Program-made: the position numbers and the translations under genes
In this document: positions 1 through 7,536 of the stretch, one piece after another
How the letters are laid out: each line of letters starts with the position of its first letter
Numbering within the stretch: position 1 is the stretch's first letter
Notes under the pieces: generated by a model
Database searches by the model: none
What the model saw: only the letters and a program-made list of their open reading frames with translations
Told to the model about the DNA's origin: nothing
Assembly (NCBI GenBank): GCA_910588465.1
Contig: CAJUOP010000025.1
Location: 4,293 to 20,515 of the forward strand
Origin: an uncultured Christensenellaceae bacterium
GTDB lineage: Bacteria; Bacillota; Clostridia; Christensenellales; Borkfalkiaceae
Length of the DNA: 16,223 nt
Direction of reading: 5' to 3'

Positions 1-276
1 CAGGAAGCCCGTCTCGTTAAGCTGGGCGTCGCGGAATATGTAAACGATTCCGACGGTGCGCCCGCGCCTTCGTCGAGCGACGAAACCGACGAACAGGAAG
101 CTCCCGAGCTTCCCGAATACAACGACAAAATGAAGCTCCCCGAGCTTAAAGAAATCGCCGAAAAATACGGCGTCGATGCTTCCGCAATGACGACCAAAAA
201 GGAAATTATTGCCGCGATTGATGCCGCAAGGGAAGAACTTCCCACCGTCGGCGGTGCGGGCGATGTCGTCGACTGA
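1..276 (+). CDS. Partial phage structural protein with Rho-N/SAP-like C-terminal motif
   Basis: The window opens inside this gene; 91 residues are visible, ending in TGA at 274-276. An acidic, Pro/Ser/Glu-rich linker is followed by a short helix-turn-helix segment (LPELKEIAEKYGVDASAMTT, then KKEIIAAIDAA). This is the pattern of the SAP / Rho N-terminal-like domains often appended to small phage head-tail connector region proteins, where it is thought to contact nucleic acid. The position just upstream of the joining and tail genes fits a head-completion or connector role. The missing N-terminus prevents a firm assignment. Its last 14 bases overlap the next gene, which suggests translational coupling. 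Confidence 0.7.
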   Translation, partial: QEARLVKLGVAEYVNDSDGAPAPSSSDETDEQEAPELPEYNDKMKLPELKEIAEKYGVDASAMTTKKEIIAAIDAAREELPTVGGAGDVVD

Positions 277-583
277 CTTTAAGGAATTGCTCAAAGCCGA
301 CCGCGATGTGTTCCTGAATCTCGGCGAGTTCGGAGAACAGCACACCGTTGAAGGCAAAGAAATCGCCGCTGTTTTGGATGAAGCCGTTCTGGCAGATTCC
401 AAAACGGCGGAAGATCTCGGGCTTACGCGCGGCGACCTCGTTCTATTTGCGAAATGCGAAGATCTTCCCGCTCAACGCACGGCAGGCGAAAGCCTGAACG
501 TGGACGGGCGGGACTATCTCATCGCTTCGTGGCGCGACGACTACGGAATAGCGAAAATTTTCATATTCCAAAATCTCGGTTAA
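263..583 (+). CDS. Head-tail joining protein, gpFII-like (putative)
   Basis: A 106-residue protein starting MSSTDFKELLKADRD. The frame is open further upstream to 209, but that stretch lies wholly within the previous gene. ATG 263 gives the usual small overlap (14 bases) and a natural N-terminus. There is no strong Shine-Dalgarno sequence, so start by coupling to the upstream gene is likely. The pattern (an amphipathic start, then LNLGEFGEQHTVEGKEIAAV, a charged middle and a beta-rich end with YLIASWRDDYGIAKIFIFQN) resembles lambda gpFII / prophage tail-attachment proteins that join head and tail. This call rests on size, pattern and gene order; another neck protein is possible. Confidence 0.6.
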   Translation: MSSTDFKELLKADRDVFLNLGEFGEQHTVEGKEIAAVLDEAVLADSKTAEDLGLTRGDLVLFAKCEDLPAQRTAGESLNVDGRDYLIASWRDDYGIAKIFIFQNLG

Positions 584-594
584 GGAGGCAAGCT

Positions 595-1149
595 ATGACC
601 ATCGTTCAAAGTCTGGAGAAGATAACCGACTGGCTCCAAACCAACGTGTGCGACAAAATCAAGCTCAAAGCCCCGCACGACGAGGACGTCAAAATATACG
701 AAGAAGTCAACCCCGTGGCTCACACGCTCTTTCAACCCGGCAAAAGCAAAGCCCCGCCCCAAACAAAATACCAGATCCCGTCGGTCGTCGTACAGCTTAT
801 CGACGGCGCCGACGATATGGTTAAATCGAACACGCGGATGAAGATCCAGCTCAGCTTTATGGTATGGAACCCCGGAAAGCACCCGCAGGAAGGCGCAAAA
901 GAATTTACGCGAAACGCCGACGGCTGGAAAGATGTCTGGAACTTCGTCGATCATGCGCTTCAGACAATCGAAAACGCCGAATATTTTGACGATGCGCTTC
1001 GCGTCGTCAAAGAGCTCGGCATCACTTTCGGGCAATTCCAACAAGATGACGCGCTGGTCGACCTTTACCCCTACTGGGGAGCGTGGGCGATTCTAACCGT
1101 CGAAAAAGGGCTCGCCCGAACGGCGGAGTCCTATAAAAAATTTTTATAA
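595..1149 (+). CDS. Probable tail terminator/completion protein
   Basis: A 184-residue protein. ATG 595 is preceded by AAGGAGG at 582-588, which decides the start; the frame is open upstream to 454 but that part overlaps the previous gene. It begins with an amphipathic helix (IVQSLEKITDWLQTNV) followed by alternating strands (PSVVVQLIDGADD, MKIQLSFMVWNPG) and a C-terminal WGAWAILTVEKGL strand. That alpha/beta layout and the slot immediately before the sheath gene match tail terminator/completion proteins, which cap the tail tube and sheath. I do not recognise the precise family; the role is inferred from position and fold pattern. Confidence 0.55.
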   Translation: MTIVQSLEKITDWLQTNVCDKIKLKAPHDEDVKIYEEVNPVAHTLFQPGKSKAPPQTKYQIPSVVVQLIDGADDMVKSNTRMKIQLSFMVWNPGKHPQEGAKEFTRNADGWKDVWNFVDHALQTIENAEYFDDALRVVKELGITFGQFQQDDALVDLYPYWGAWAILTVEKGLARTAESYKKFL

Positions 1150-1161
1150 GGAGCTAATAAC

Positions 1162-2625
1162 ATGGACAACTACAAGTATGGCGTTTACGGCAAGATCGGC
1201 GACGATATTGCAAAGAACGCTTCGGAGGCGGGCACCGCGCCGGTATATATCGGCACCGCGCCCGTTAATTTTCTCTCCGATTATTCCGGCAAGGTAAACG
1301 TGCCGGTTAAAATCAGCAACTTGAGCGACGCCGTGAAAAAGATCGGACACTTCTCCGATTCTACCAAGTGGGCAAAGTACACGCTATGCGAAGCGGTGGC
1401 GGCTCACTTTGCGAACGCAAACGGAAATGTCGGCCCGATCTACGTTATCAACGTACTCGATCCCGACAAGCACAAAAGCGCCGCGGCAACGACGAAAACG
1501 CTCACTTTCACGAACCGCAAAGCAACGCTTCCCGCGCTCGACATCATTCTCGCGACGGTCGCGATCGAGGACAAAGTTCTCGGCACCGACTACACGCTGA
1601 GCTTCGACTTCGGCACCGGTATTCTTACCATTACCGACATCGGCGAGCAGGCTATTGAAACGGCGGCACTTTCGTATTACACGGTCGATCACGACGAAAT
1701 CACGGAAACGACCGTAATCGGCGGGGAAACGACCGACGGCGAGATCACGGGTATTGCGGCGCTTAAACTGCTTTACCAGACCTGCAACGTCATCCCGACC
1801 TATCTCGCGGCGCCCGGCTGGAGCGACAAGAAAGCCGTTTACGCCGCGCTGGTCGCCGCATCGCAGAATATCAACGGACACTGGTCGGCGTTCGTTTATG
1901 CCGATCTTCCTATCGCGGCGACGAAAACCATCGCGGCGGCAAAGAAATGGAAAGACGACAACAGCTACAACTCGGGCTATTCCAAAGTATTCTGGCCGCA
2001 GGCGAAGAACGGCGGCGACGTTTATCATCTCGCCACGCTGGCGCTCGTCGAAAAATTGCGCTGCGATCTGAAAAACGGGAACGTCCCCTTTGAGACCGAC
2101 GGCAACAAAACGCTCGCGGTTACGGGGCTTTACTTCGGCGACGGCGTAAATCTCCCCGGCTTCGATAAGCAGGACGCCAACGAACTGACCGCTCACGGCA
2201 TCTCGACGGCGATCTACTGGGAAGGCAACTGGAGAACGTGGGGAGATCACACGGCAGCCTATACCTTCGGCGGAAGCCACAAAGCCCGCGAGATCTTCGA
2301 CGTCAACATGATTATGCTGTTCTACATCGCGAACAGCTTCCAAAAAGAATGGGGAACGACTATCGACCAGCCCATGACGACCGCGCTCCGCGATACGATT
2401 TTGAACCGCGAGCAGGAAAAGCTCGACGGGCTTGTCGCGCAGGGCGCGCTTATCGGAAGCCCGAAGGTCGAGTTCCTCGACAGCAATAACGAAGAGAGTG
2501 AAATTCTCAACGGGAACTTCCGCTGGGACATCGCCGCAACCAACACGCCGCCGCTTAAATCGGCGACGGGAGTCGTCTGCTATACCGACGCAGGCTTCTC
2601 GACCTACTTCGGAGGTGAAGCATAA
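1162..2625 (+). CDS. Contractile tail sheath protein
   Basis: A 487-residue protein with AAGGAG shortly before ATG 1162. The N-terminus (YGVYGKIGDD...GTAPVYIGTAPVNFL) and the C-terminal part with ITAIYWEGNWRTWGDHTA-like sequence (GISTAIYWEGNWRTWGDHTA), a QPMTTALRDTILNREQEKL helix and a closing domain ending in TYFGGEA are typical of P2 gpFI/Mu gpL-type sheath subunits. Sheath subunits polymerise around the tube and contract on infection to drive it through the envelope. The tube gene follows with a one-base overlap (TAATG), the usual sheath-tube pair. Together with the baseplate genes it marks this phage as a myovirus. Confidence 0.9.
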   Translation: MDNYKYGVYGKIGDDIAKNASEAGTAPVYIGTAPVNFLSDYSGKVNVPVKISNLSDAVKKIGHFSDSTKWAKYTLCEAVAAHFANANGNVGPIYVINVLDPDKHKSAAATTKTLTFTNRKATLPALDIILATVAIEDKVLGTDYTLSFDFGTGILTITDIGEQAIETAALSYYTVDHDEITETTVIGGETTDGEITGIAALKLLYQTCNVIPTYLAAPGWSDKKAVYAALVAASQNINGHWSAFVYADLPIAATKTIAAAKKWKDDNSYNSGYSKVFWPQAKNGGDVYHLATLALVEKLRCDLKNGNVPFETDGNKTLAVTGLYFGDGVNLPGFDKQDANELTAHGISTAIYWEGNWRTWGDHTAAYTFGGSHKAREIFDVNMIMLFYIANSFQKEWGTTIDQPMTTALRDTILNREQEKLDGLVAQGALIGSPKVEFLDSNNEESEILNGNFRWDIAATNTPPLKSATGVVCYTDAGFSTYFGGEA

Positions 2626-3122
2626 TGGATCAAGCAAACGCTATACTCGCAGATACCTGTTACTGCGACAATGTTCTCGTCGCGAAAGACGTCTCCATCA
2701 ATCTGCCGGCGGTCAATTTTTTGACGTCGGAAGTAAAGGCGATGGGCTCGATGGACGTCGTGCTCGTCGGGCTTCTCGAAGCAATGGAAGCGTCGATCAC
2801 GAAGGTCGGACAGGACGAAGGACTGAGCCGCGCGCTCACGCCCGAAAAACACAACTATGAGTTCCGCTACGTCCAGAACGTAACCAAAGGCGACGGCACC
2901 GCCAAGCCCGAAGGATGCAAGGCGTTTTTGACGGCGGTTCCGAAAGGCATCCCCCAGACTGCGATCGAAGTCGGCAGCAACATCGAAAGCGAGATCTCGC
3001 TCGCAGTTTCGCGCTATCAGCTGTACGTCGCCGGCGAAGAGCTTCTCTGCATTGACAGGCTCAGCCAGATCTGCCGCATTCGCGGCGTCGACTATTACAA
3101 AAAAATCGCGTCGATGCTCTAA
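2625..3122 (+). CDS. Major tail tube protein (P2 gpFII-type)
   Basis: A 165-residue protein starting at ATG 2625, overlapping the sheath stop by one base, with GGAGG a few bases upstream. Length and features (VSINLPAVNFLTSEVKAMGS, a central charged loop, then SEISLAVSRYQLYVAGEELL and a C-terminal CRIRGVDYYKKIASML) match the P2-type major tail tube family, which forms stacked hexameric rings inside the sheath. The closing segment with an Asp/Arg-rich strand and a helix is typical. A terminator directly follows, so sheath and tube can be made in much larger amounts than the tape measure and baseplate proteins. Confidence 0.9.
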   Translation: MDQANAILADTCYCDNVLVAKDVSINLPAVNFLTSEVKAMGSMDVVLVGLLEAMEASITKVGQDEGLSRALTPEKHNYEFRYVQNVTKGDGTAKPEGCKAFLTAVPKGIPQTAIEVGSNIESEISLAVSRYQLYVAGEELLCIDRLSQICRIRGVDYYKKIASML

Positions 3123-3131
3123 GAGCGAACA

Positions 3132-3167
3132 ACCCCGGCGGAAACTCTCCTCCGGGGTAATTTTTTT
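3132..3167 (+). terminator. Rho-independent terminator after tail tube gene
   Basis: Perfect 7-bp inverted repeat ACCCCGG (3132-3138) / CCGGGGT (3152-3158), with an inner GGA/TCC stem, followed by TAA and a run of seven T at 3161-3167. The next ribosome binding site (AAGGAG) begins just after the T run. It probably attenuates transcription between the high-copy sheath/tube genes and the downstream low-copy genes, since no clear promoter lies between. Confidence 0.85.
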
Positions 3168-3184
3168 ATAAGGAGACAAATCAC

Positions 3185-3568
3185 ATGGAAAGCATAAAGC
3201 TCAAGAAACCCCTTACTATCAACGGGGCAAAGGTCGAAGAATTGACCTATGACATCAACGAAATCACGCCCGCGGGCTTCGCGGAAGCCGAGTTCAAAAA
3301 GTCGCAAGCGTCGGGATCCAAAGGCGCGCCCAACGCGGGCGCCGTCGAGCTCGACTATTCGATGCACCTTTATCTCGGCTTTGCGGCAATTATCGCCGCG
3401 AATCCGCAGTACGACTACAACGACCTGCAAAGGATCAGCGGGCCCGACGTGATGAGCGTCATGAAGATCGGAAGAAATTTTATAATCGCCTCGGCGGCGG
3501 GAGACTCGGAAGCCGCGGAATCCGAAAATGCATCCGAGACTTCGCCCGCGTCTACCACACAAGCATAG
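3185..3568 (+). CDS. Tail assembly chaperone, unshifted product (gpE/gp41-like)
   Basis: A 127-residue protein with ATAAGGAGAC before ATG 3185. It has the P2 gpE / FluMu gp41 pattern: short beta N-terminus (SIKLKKPLTINGAKVEELTY), a helical middle and DYNDLQRISGPDVMSVMKIGRNF, then a low-complexity Ser/Ala/Glu tail. It lies between tail tube and tape measure, the conserved chaperone slot. Such proteins coat the tape measure and recruit tube subunits. A canonical slippery heptamer near its end (3475-3481) leads into an open -1 frame, so this is the shorter, abundant form of a G/GT-type pair. Confidence 0.85.
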   Translation: MESIKLKKPLTINGAKVEELTYDINEITPAGFAEAEFKKSQASGSKGAPNAGAVELDYSMHLYLGFAAIIAANPQYDYNDLQRISGPDVMSVMKIGRNFIIASAAGDSEAAESENASETSPASTTQA

Positions 3569-3702
3569 TAGACCTTGAGAAAAAACGCCTGACCGAGTTC
3601 ATGGTCGACTACGCTGAAGCGGCGGAAGATCTCGCGCGGGAAGCAGAACGGCGCCAAAAGAACGCGCCGAAAAAAATCGGCAAAGCCAAGCGCAGGAGGT
3701 AA
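3185..3702 (+). CDS. Tail assembly chaperone, -1 frameshift product (gpE-E'-like)
   Basis: Shifting -1 at A AAT TTT (3475-3481) joins 99 codons of the zero frame to 73 codons of frame 1 (3481-3699, stop TAA 3700-3702), giving about 172 residues. The extension is stop-free and ends in a highly helical charged segment (LEKKRLTEFMVDYAEAAEDL, then AREAERRQKN and a basic tail). That looks like a genuine coding region and has no plausible start of its own: ATG 3601 lacks a ribosome binding site. Long/short chaperone pairs made by frameshifting are a conserved property of long-tailed phages; the long form binds the tape measure. The stop TAA overlaps the ribosome binding site of the tape measure gene. 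Confidence 0.8.
3475..3481 (+). promoter_or_regulatory. Programmed -1 ribosomal frameshift site
   Basis: The heptamer A AAT TTT fits the X XXY YYZ rule exactly in the reading frame of the chaperone (codons AAT 3476-3478 and TTT 3479-3481). Twelve bases further is a GC-rich stem, GCGGC (3494-3498) / GCCGC (3512-3516), and an alternative stem CTCGG (3490-3494) / CCGAG (3534-3538). Either could act as the stimulatory structure. Confidence 0.8.
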
Positions 3703-3708
3703 CACCAC

Positions 3709-6174
3709 ATGGCGGCTAAAAACAAAATACTGCAAGCCGTCGTTGAAATCGCGGGCAACGTAAGCCCGACGCTTGCATCCTCTATTCAGGACACTATCGG
3801 CAAACTCGACAAGCTCAACGTGAAGGCGCTCGCTGTCGGGGCAGGAGTCGCCGGCGGCGTCGCGGTCGCTTGTAAAGCGATATTTTCCGCCGGCAAATAT
3901 CTCGTAAACCTCGGCACTCGTTTCGACGACGTCGAGGACACTATCAGGATCGGCACAGGGGCAACGGGCGACGCGCTCGATGCCCTTATGAACGATTTTT
4001 CTGCGGTATATTCCGCGATCCCTACCGCGATGGAAGATGCGGCGGCGGTTATAGCGGACTACAACACGCTTCTCGGCTTAACGGGCGAGGAGCTTCAGGA
4101 TCTATCTATTCAAGCGATACAGGTCGCGAGTATGCTCGACGAGGACGTCGGCGACGTCGTCGCGGAATCGTCGAAGGCGTTCCAACAATGGAGCATTGAC
4201 GCCAAAGACATGGGCGGTGCGATGGACTTCGTGTTCAAAGCCAGCCAGTCGACGGGCGTCGGCTTCTCGGAACTAATGAGCGACTTGCAAATGTACGGCG
4301 CCCAGTTCCAGACAATGGGTTATTCTTTCGAGGAAGCAACGGCTATGATCGGGCAACTCGAAAAGGCGGGCGTCAATACAAACGAAGTTCTTGCCGCGAT
4401 GAAAAAGTCGGTCGCTACGCTCGCACAGCACGGCATCGGCGCGGCGGAAGGACTCGATCTATACGTCGAAGCCATAACGAACGCGAAAGATATGACGACC
4501 GCGACCGCGCTCGCCGCGGAAGCGTTCGGAACCCGAGCCGCGTCAACTATGGCGGCGGCAATACGCGACGGGACTTTTGACATTGCCGCTCTGACTGCCG
4601 CATTACAGGAAAATCAAGAAACGATTAACGCCTGCGCGGCGGACACTTACGACTTCGCGGAACAGCTTCAAATTTTCAAACAGCAGGCGGAAGTCGCGCT
4701 GAAACCTATCGCGGCGACGCTATTCAACGCGCTGAACGAACTGATGCCCGTCGTCGGGAAACTCATGGAGAGCCTGATCCCGATAATCGACGATCTGGTT
4801 AAGGTGCTCGTTCCGCTCATCGACAACATTGTGACGGAAATTGCGCCGCTATTGACCGAGCTGCTGACGCCGGTCGTAAAAATCGCGGACTCGCTTCTGA
4901 CGAAAATCATCCCGCCGCTGGTGCGAATTATAACGGACATTCTTCCCGTTGTCATTCAGCTGGTGGATGCGGTCGCGATTATCGTCGAGCCCGTGTTTGA
5001 AATGCTCGGCGCGGTGCTTCCGCTTATCGCGGAACTTTTGTCGGCGGTTATGAAGGTAGTGAGCAAACTGCTCAGCAAGATCCTTCCGTTCGTCGAGAAG
5101 GTTCTGGCGGCGGTTATGCCGATTATAACGTCGATTGTCGAGGCGGTGCTCCCGTTGCTCATCAGTTTGCTCGACACGCTAATGCCGATCCTCGACATCG
5201 TATTCTCGCTTTTGGATCCGATCCTCGACGTCGTGCTTGCAATTCTGACGCCGTTGCTTCAGCTCATAAACACCATACTGAAGCCGATCATCTCGTTGAT
5301 CCAAACGCTTATAACCAAAGCTCTCGAACCGCTGAAGCCTATCATCGAAGCGGTCGCGGGGCTGTTTTCGGGCGTTCTCGGCGGCGCGCTGGAATATCTG
5401 CGTCCGCTTATTGAAATGTTCACGAATATTCTCGGCGGGCTCATGGAGTTCGTGCAGAACGTATTTGCGGGGAACTGGTCGGCGGCGTGGGGAAATATCA
5501 AGGACGTGTTCGCGAACGTCTGGGAAGGCATCAAAGAACTCGGCAAGGGCGCGATAAACGGACTTATAACCGTCGTTGAGACGGGCATCAACTTCCTCAT
5601 CAAAATGATCAACGGGCTAACGCAAGGGCTCAGTAAAGCGTGGACGTGGCTCGGCATTCCGGCGATCCCGGAGATCCCGCTCCTTTCGCTTCCACGACTT
5701 GCAACCGGCGGCTTTACCGACGGCGTAAGTATAGCGGGCGAGGAAGGCACCGAAGCCGTCATCTCGTTCGATCCTGCATACAGGAAGCGGAACATTGAAA
5801 CGTGGGAAGCTGCGGGCAAACTACTCGGCGTGGTCGGCACCTTAGACGTGAGCGAAAGCGCGAAGGCGGCGACCGCCGCTTCCGTCGAACTTCTCGCCGC
5901 AGAAAACGCCAAAGCGGAATCGCCGCAACTGGCGCAAGCCGGACAGCTCATTGAAATGGACGGCTTCAGCCTCGGCGAACTTACCGAGACGACGATCATC
6001 TATTACGACTTCAGCGGCTTTACATGGTCGCCCACCGTCAACGGCGTAAAATCGGAAAAGAAAGAGGACGTCCTCGAAGCATTGAAAGAAAACGAGAGCG
6101 AGTTCTTCGACTGGCTCGAGAACTGGATCAGGACGAAGGAGGTCGGCAGATATGACCGCGTTACAGTCTATTAA
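3709..6174 (+). CDS. Tail tape measure protein
   Basis: An 821-residue protein; AGGAGGT at 3694-3700 sets the start at ATG 3709. Order of parts: helical N-terminus with a Gly/Ala-rich hydrophobic segment (residues about 40-65); the conserved minor-tail-protein region (about 85-310, including FDDVEDTIRIGTGATGDALD); a long stretch (about 347-544) of 11-residue units each beginning with Pro and followed by Ile/Leu/Val; a second hydrophobic helical region; and the conserved C-terminal motif ATGGFTDGVSIAGEEGTEAV near residue 665. Tape measure proteins set tail length and are ejected into the cell envelope. The 3' end overlaps the tail protein X gene by 23 bases. Confidence 0.93.
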   Translation: MAAKNKILQAVVEIAGNVSPTLASSIQDTIGKLDKLNVKALAVGAGVAGGVAVACKAIFSAGKYLVNLGTRFDDVEDTIRIGTGATGDALDALMNDFSAVYSAIPTAMEDAAAVIADYNTLLGLTGEELQDLSIQAIQVASMLDEDVGDVVAESSKAFQQWSIDAKDMGGAMDFVFKASQSTGVGFSELMSDLQMYGAQFQTMGYSFEEATAMIGQLEKAGVNTNEVLAAMKKSVATLAQHGIGAAEGLDLYVEAITNAKDMTTATALAAEAFGTRAASTMAAAIRDGTFDIAALTAALQENQETINACAADTYDFAEQLQIFKQQAEVALKPIAATLFNALNELMPVVGKLMESLIPIIDDLVKVLVPLIDNIVTEIAPLLTELLTPVVKIADSLLTKIIPPLVRIITDILPVVIQLVDAVAIIVEPVFEMLGAVLPLIAELLSAVMKVVSKLLSKILPFVEKVLAAVMPIITSIVEAVLPLLISLLDTLMPILDIVFSLLDPILDVVLAILTPLLQLINTILKPIISLIQTLITKALEPLKPIIEAVAGLFSGVLGGALEYLRPLIEMFTNILGGLMEFVQNVFAGNWSAAWGNIKDVFANVWEGIKELGKGAINGLITVVETGINFLIKMINGLTQGLSKAWTWLGIPAIPEIPLLSLPRLATGGFTDGVSIAGEEGTEAVISFDPAYRKRNIETWEAAGKLLGVVGTLDVSESAKAATAASVELLAAENAKAESPQLAQAGQLIEMDGFSLGELTETTIIYYDFSGFTWSPTVNGVKSEKKEDVLEALKENESEFFDWLENWIRTKEVGRYDRVTVY

Positions 6175-6376
6175 ATACACCACAAGGCAGGGCGACACGT
6201 TCGACGAGCTCGCCCTGCAGGTGTACGACAGCGAAAAAAAGGCGCACCTTTTAATCGAAGCAAACCCCGATTATGCCGACGTACTGACGTTTGACGCGGG
6301 CACCGTATTGACGATCCCCGTGAATGATGACATCGTTCTGCCCGAAACGCTTGCACCGTGGAGGCGCGGCTCATGA
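6152..6376 (+). CDS. Tail protein X, LysM-like baseplate hub component
   Basis: A 74-residue protein starting at ATG 6152 inside the 3' end of the tape measure gene, with AGGAGG just upstream. The sequence YTTRQGDTFDELALQVYDSE ... ANPDYADVLTFDAGTVLTIP is the P2 gpX type LysM fold (a QGDT start, NP in the middle, and an L-x-I-P end). In P2-like phages gpX is a hub-associated protein that helps connect the baseplate to the tail tube. It is coupled by an ATGA overlap to the gpD-like gene. Confidence 0.88.
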   Translation: MTALQSIKYTTRQGDTFDELALQVYDSEKKAHLLIEANPDYADVLTFDAGTVLTIPVNDDIVLPETLAPWRRGS

Positions 6377-7293
6377 ATTTGATATACGAAGGCGTCGATA
6401 TTACGACGAAAGTCGCAATCAACCGTTGCGAAGCCGAAACTTATGCGGAAAACAAAGCCGACCAGCTTCTTCTGCGTTTCAGCGACGCGGCGACAAACTG
6501 GGACAAATGGCACCCCGTTTGCGGGGACACAATTCAACTAAACGACGGAGCGGCCCGCACCGGCAAAATGTTCATAACGAGCATAACGCCGGAGAACGGG
6601 CTGTTCTCCCTTCGTGCGACCGCTATGCCGCCGACGGGCGAGAATATCAACAGCCAATCGTGGGAAAACGTGCGGCTCTTTCAGCTCGTCAACGATATAG
6701 CAAAAAAGCACGGGCTCGCGGTTAAGATATACGGCGTAACCGATCAACTCTATCCGTACATACAGCAAACGCGGATGACGGACTTCGTATTCCTGAACCG
6801 TCTGCTCCAAATGGAAGGCTGCGCTATGTTATTTTACGACGGCGCGCTTGTGATATACGACGAACTGCAACGCGATCGAAGTCTGGCGTCGGCAACGGTT
6901 AAAATCGGCGTCGACGGGCGATTCGGTTACACCGACAATTCCTCGCAGTCTTACGGCTCTATCGAACTTGTGAGCGGCAGTTTCCGCGGTACGTTTACCG
7001 ATTCGGCAGCTCCCGCCGCGCGTGTTCTGAAGCCCGCAACGCCCGTTGAATGTATGAGCGACGCGGAAGCCCAGCGTTTTGCGCGCGGGATCCTGCGGCA
7101 AGCGAACAAGAACGCTTACACGGGACACTTCCGGCGTAAATTCACAGCGGAATATGCGGCGGGTAGCGTTCTCAACCTGCAAACGGAAAAAGCACCGAGC
7201 TGGAACGGCAAGATCTTCATTACTCGGACGCGCAACAATTTTATCACGGGCGAAAGCAAGATATTTTTCAGGCGAACGCTGGAGGTGTATTGA
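6373..7293 (+). CDS. Baseplate hub protein, gpD-like (late control D family)
   Basis: A 306-residue protein. The start is set at ATG 6373 because GGAGG at 6360-6364 sits eight bases before it and it forms an ATGA overlap with the gpX stop; the frame extends five codons further, but the upstream ATG 6358 has no ribosome binding site. N-terminal MNLIYEGVDITTKVAINRCE and the following beta-rich domains, plus VNDIAKKHGLAVKIYGVTDQ and the C-terminal HFRRKFTAEYAAGSVLNLQT, match P2 gpD/T4 gp27-like hub proteins. These form the ring that adapts the tube to the central spike. Gene order (X then D) agrees. Confidence 0.85.
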   Translation: MNLIYEGVDITTKVAINRCEAETYAENKADQLLLRFSDAATNWDKWHPVCGDTIQLNDGAARTGKMFITSITPENGLFSLRATAMPPTGENINSQSWENVRLFQLVNDIAKKHGLAVKIYGVTDQLYPYIQQTRMTDFVFLNRLLQMEGCAMLFYDGALVIYDELQRDRSLASATVKIGVDGRFGYTDNSSQSYGSIELVSGSFRGTFTDSAAPAARVLKPATPVECMSDAEAQRFARGILRQANKNAYTGHFRRKFTAEYAAGSVLNLQTEKAPSWNGKIFITRTRNNFITGESKIFFRRTLEVY

Positions 7294-7523
7294 TGGCGGA
7301 ATTGCAAAAAGGCTATATCAGCACAATCGAAGGCAACACGGCGCGCGTTGTGCCCGATCAAGTTGACGGTTCCGTAACGAAGCCGCTGACGATTCACGCA
7401 TCGCTTCGCGGCGACGCCGGCAATCTTAAAAAAGGAACGGCTGTCGTGTTCGTTGTGTTTTCCGATCGGTCGGGACTTATACTGAGCCGTGCGGACGGCG
7501 AGATCTTCGCGCCCGATTCTTAA
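7293..7523 (+). CDS. Small baseplate-region protein, possible OB-fold
   Basis: A 76-residue protein starting at ATG 7293 (MAELQKGYISTIEGNTARVV), with GGAGG at 7281-7285 and a one-base overlap with the stop of the gpD-like gene. A TTG directly before it could be read as a start, but the ATG has better spacing. The sequence is almost all short strands (GYISTIEGNTARVVPDQ, LTIHASLRGDAGNLKKGTAV, VFVVFSDRSGLILSRADGEI), which resembles the small OB-like domains of spike/hub proteins such as gpV N-termini. No residues allow a firm family call; the position between hub and wedge genes points to a baseplate or spike-associated role. Confidence 0.6.
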   Translation: MAELQKGYISTIEGNTARVVPDQVDGSVTKPLTIHASLRGDAGNLKKGTAVVFVVFSDRSGLILSRADGEIFAPDS

Positions 7524-7536
7524 AAGGAGGCAACTC

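Noticed and set aside
1384..2637. Long open frame on the minus strand opposite the sheath gene
   Set aside because: It is the antisense shadow of the sheath coding region; arginine- and valine-heavy composition, no ribosome binding site, and the + strand protein is clearly a tail sheath.
3601..3702. Independent small gene starting at ATG 3601
   Set aside because: No ribosome binding site and the frame is open far upstream to the slippery heptamer; a -1 frameshift extension explains it better.
5259..5999. 246-codon minus-strand open frame opposite the tape measure gene
   Set aside because: Serine-rich low-complexity translation caused by codon bias of the + strand gene; no ribosome binding site or recognisable domain.
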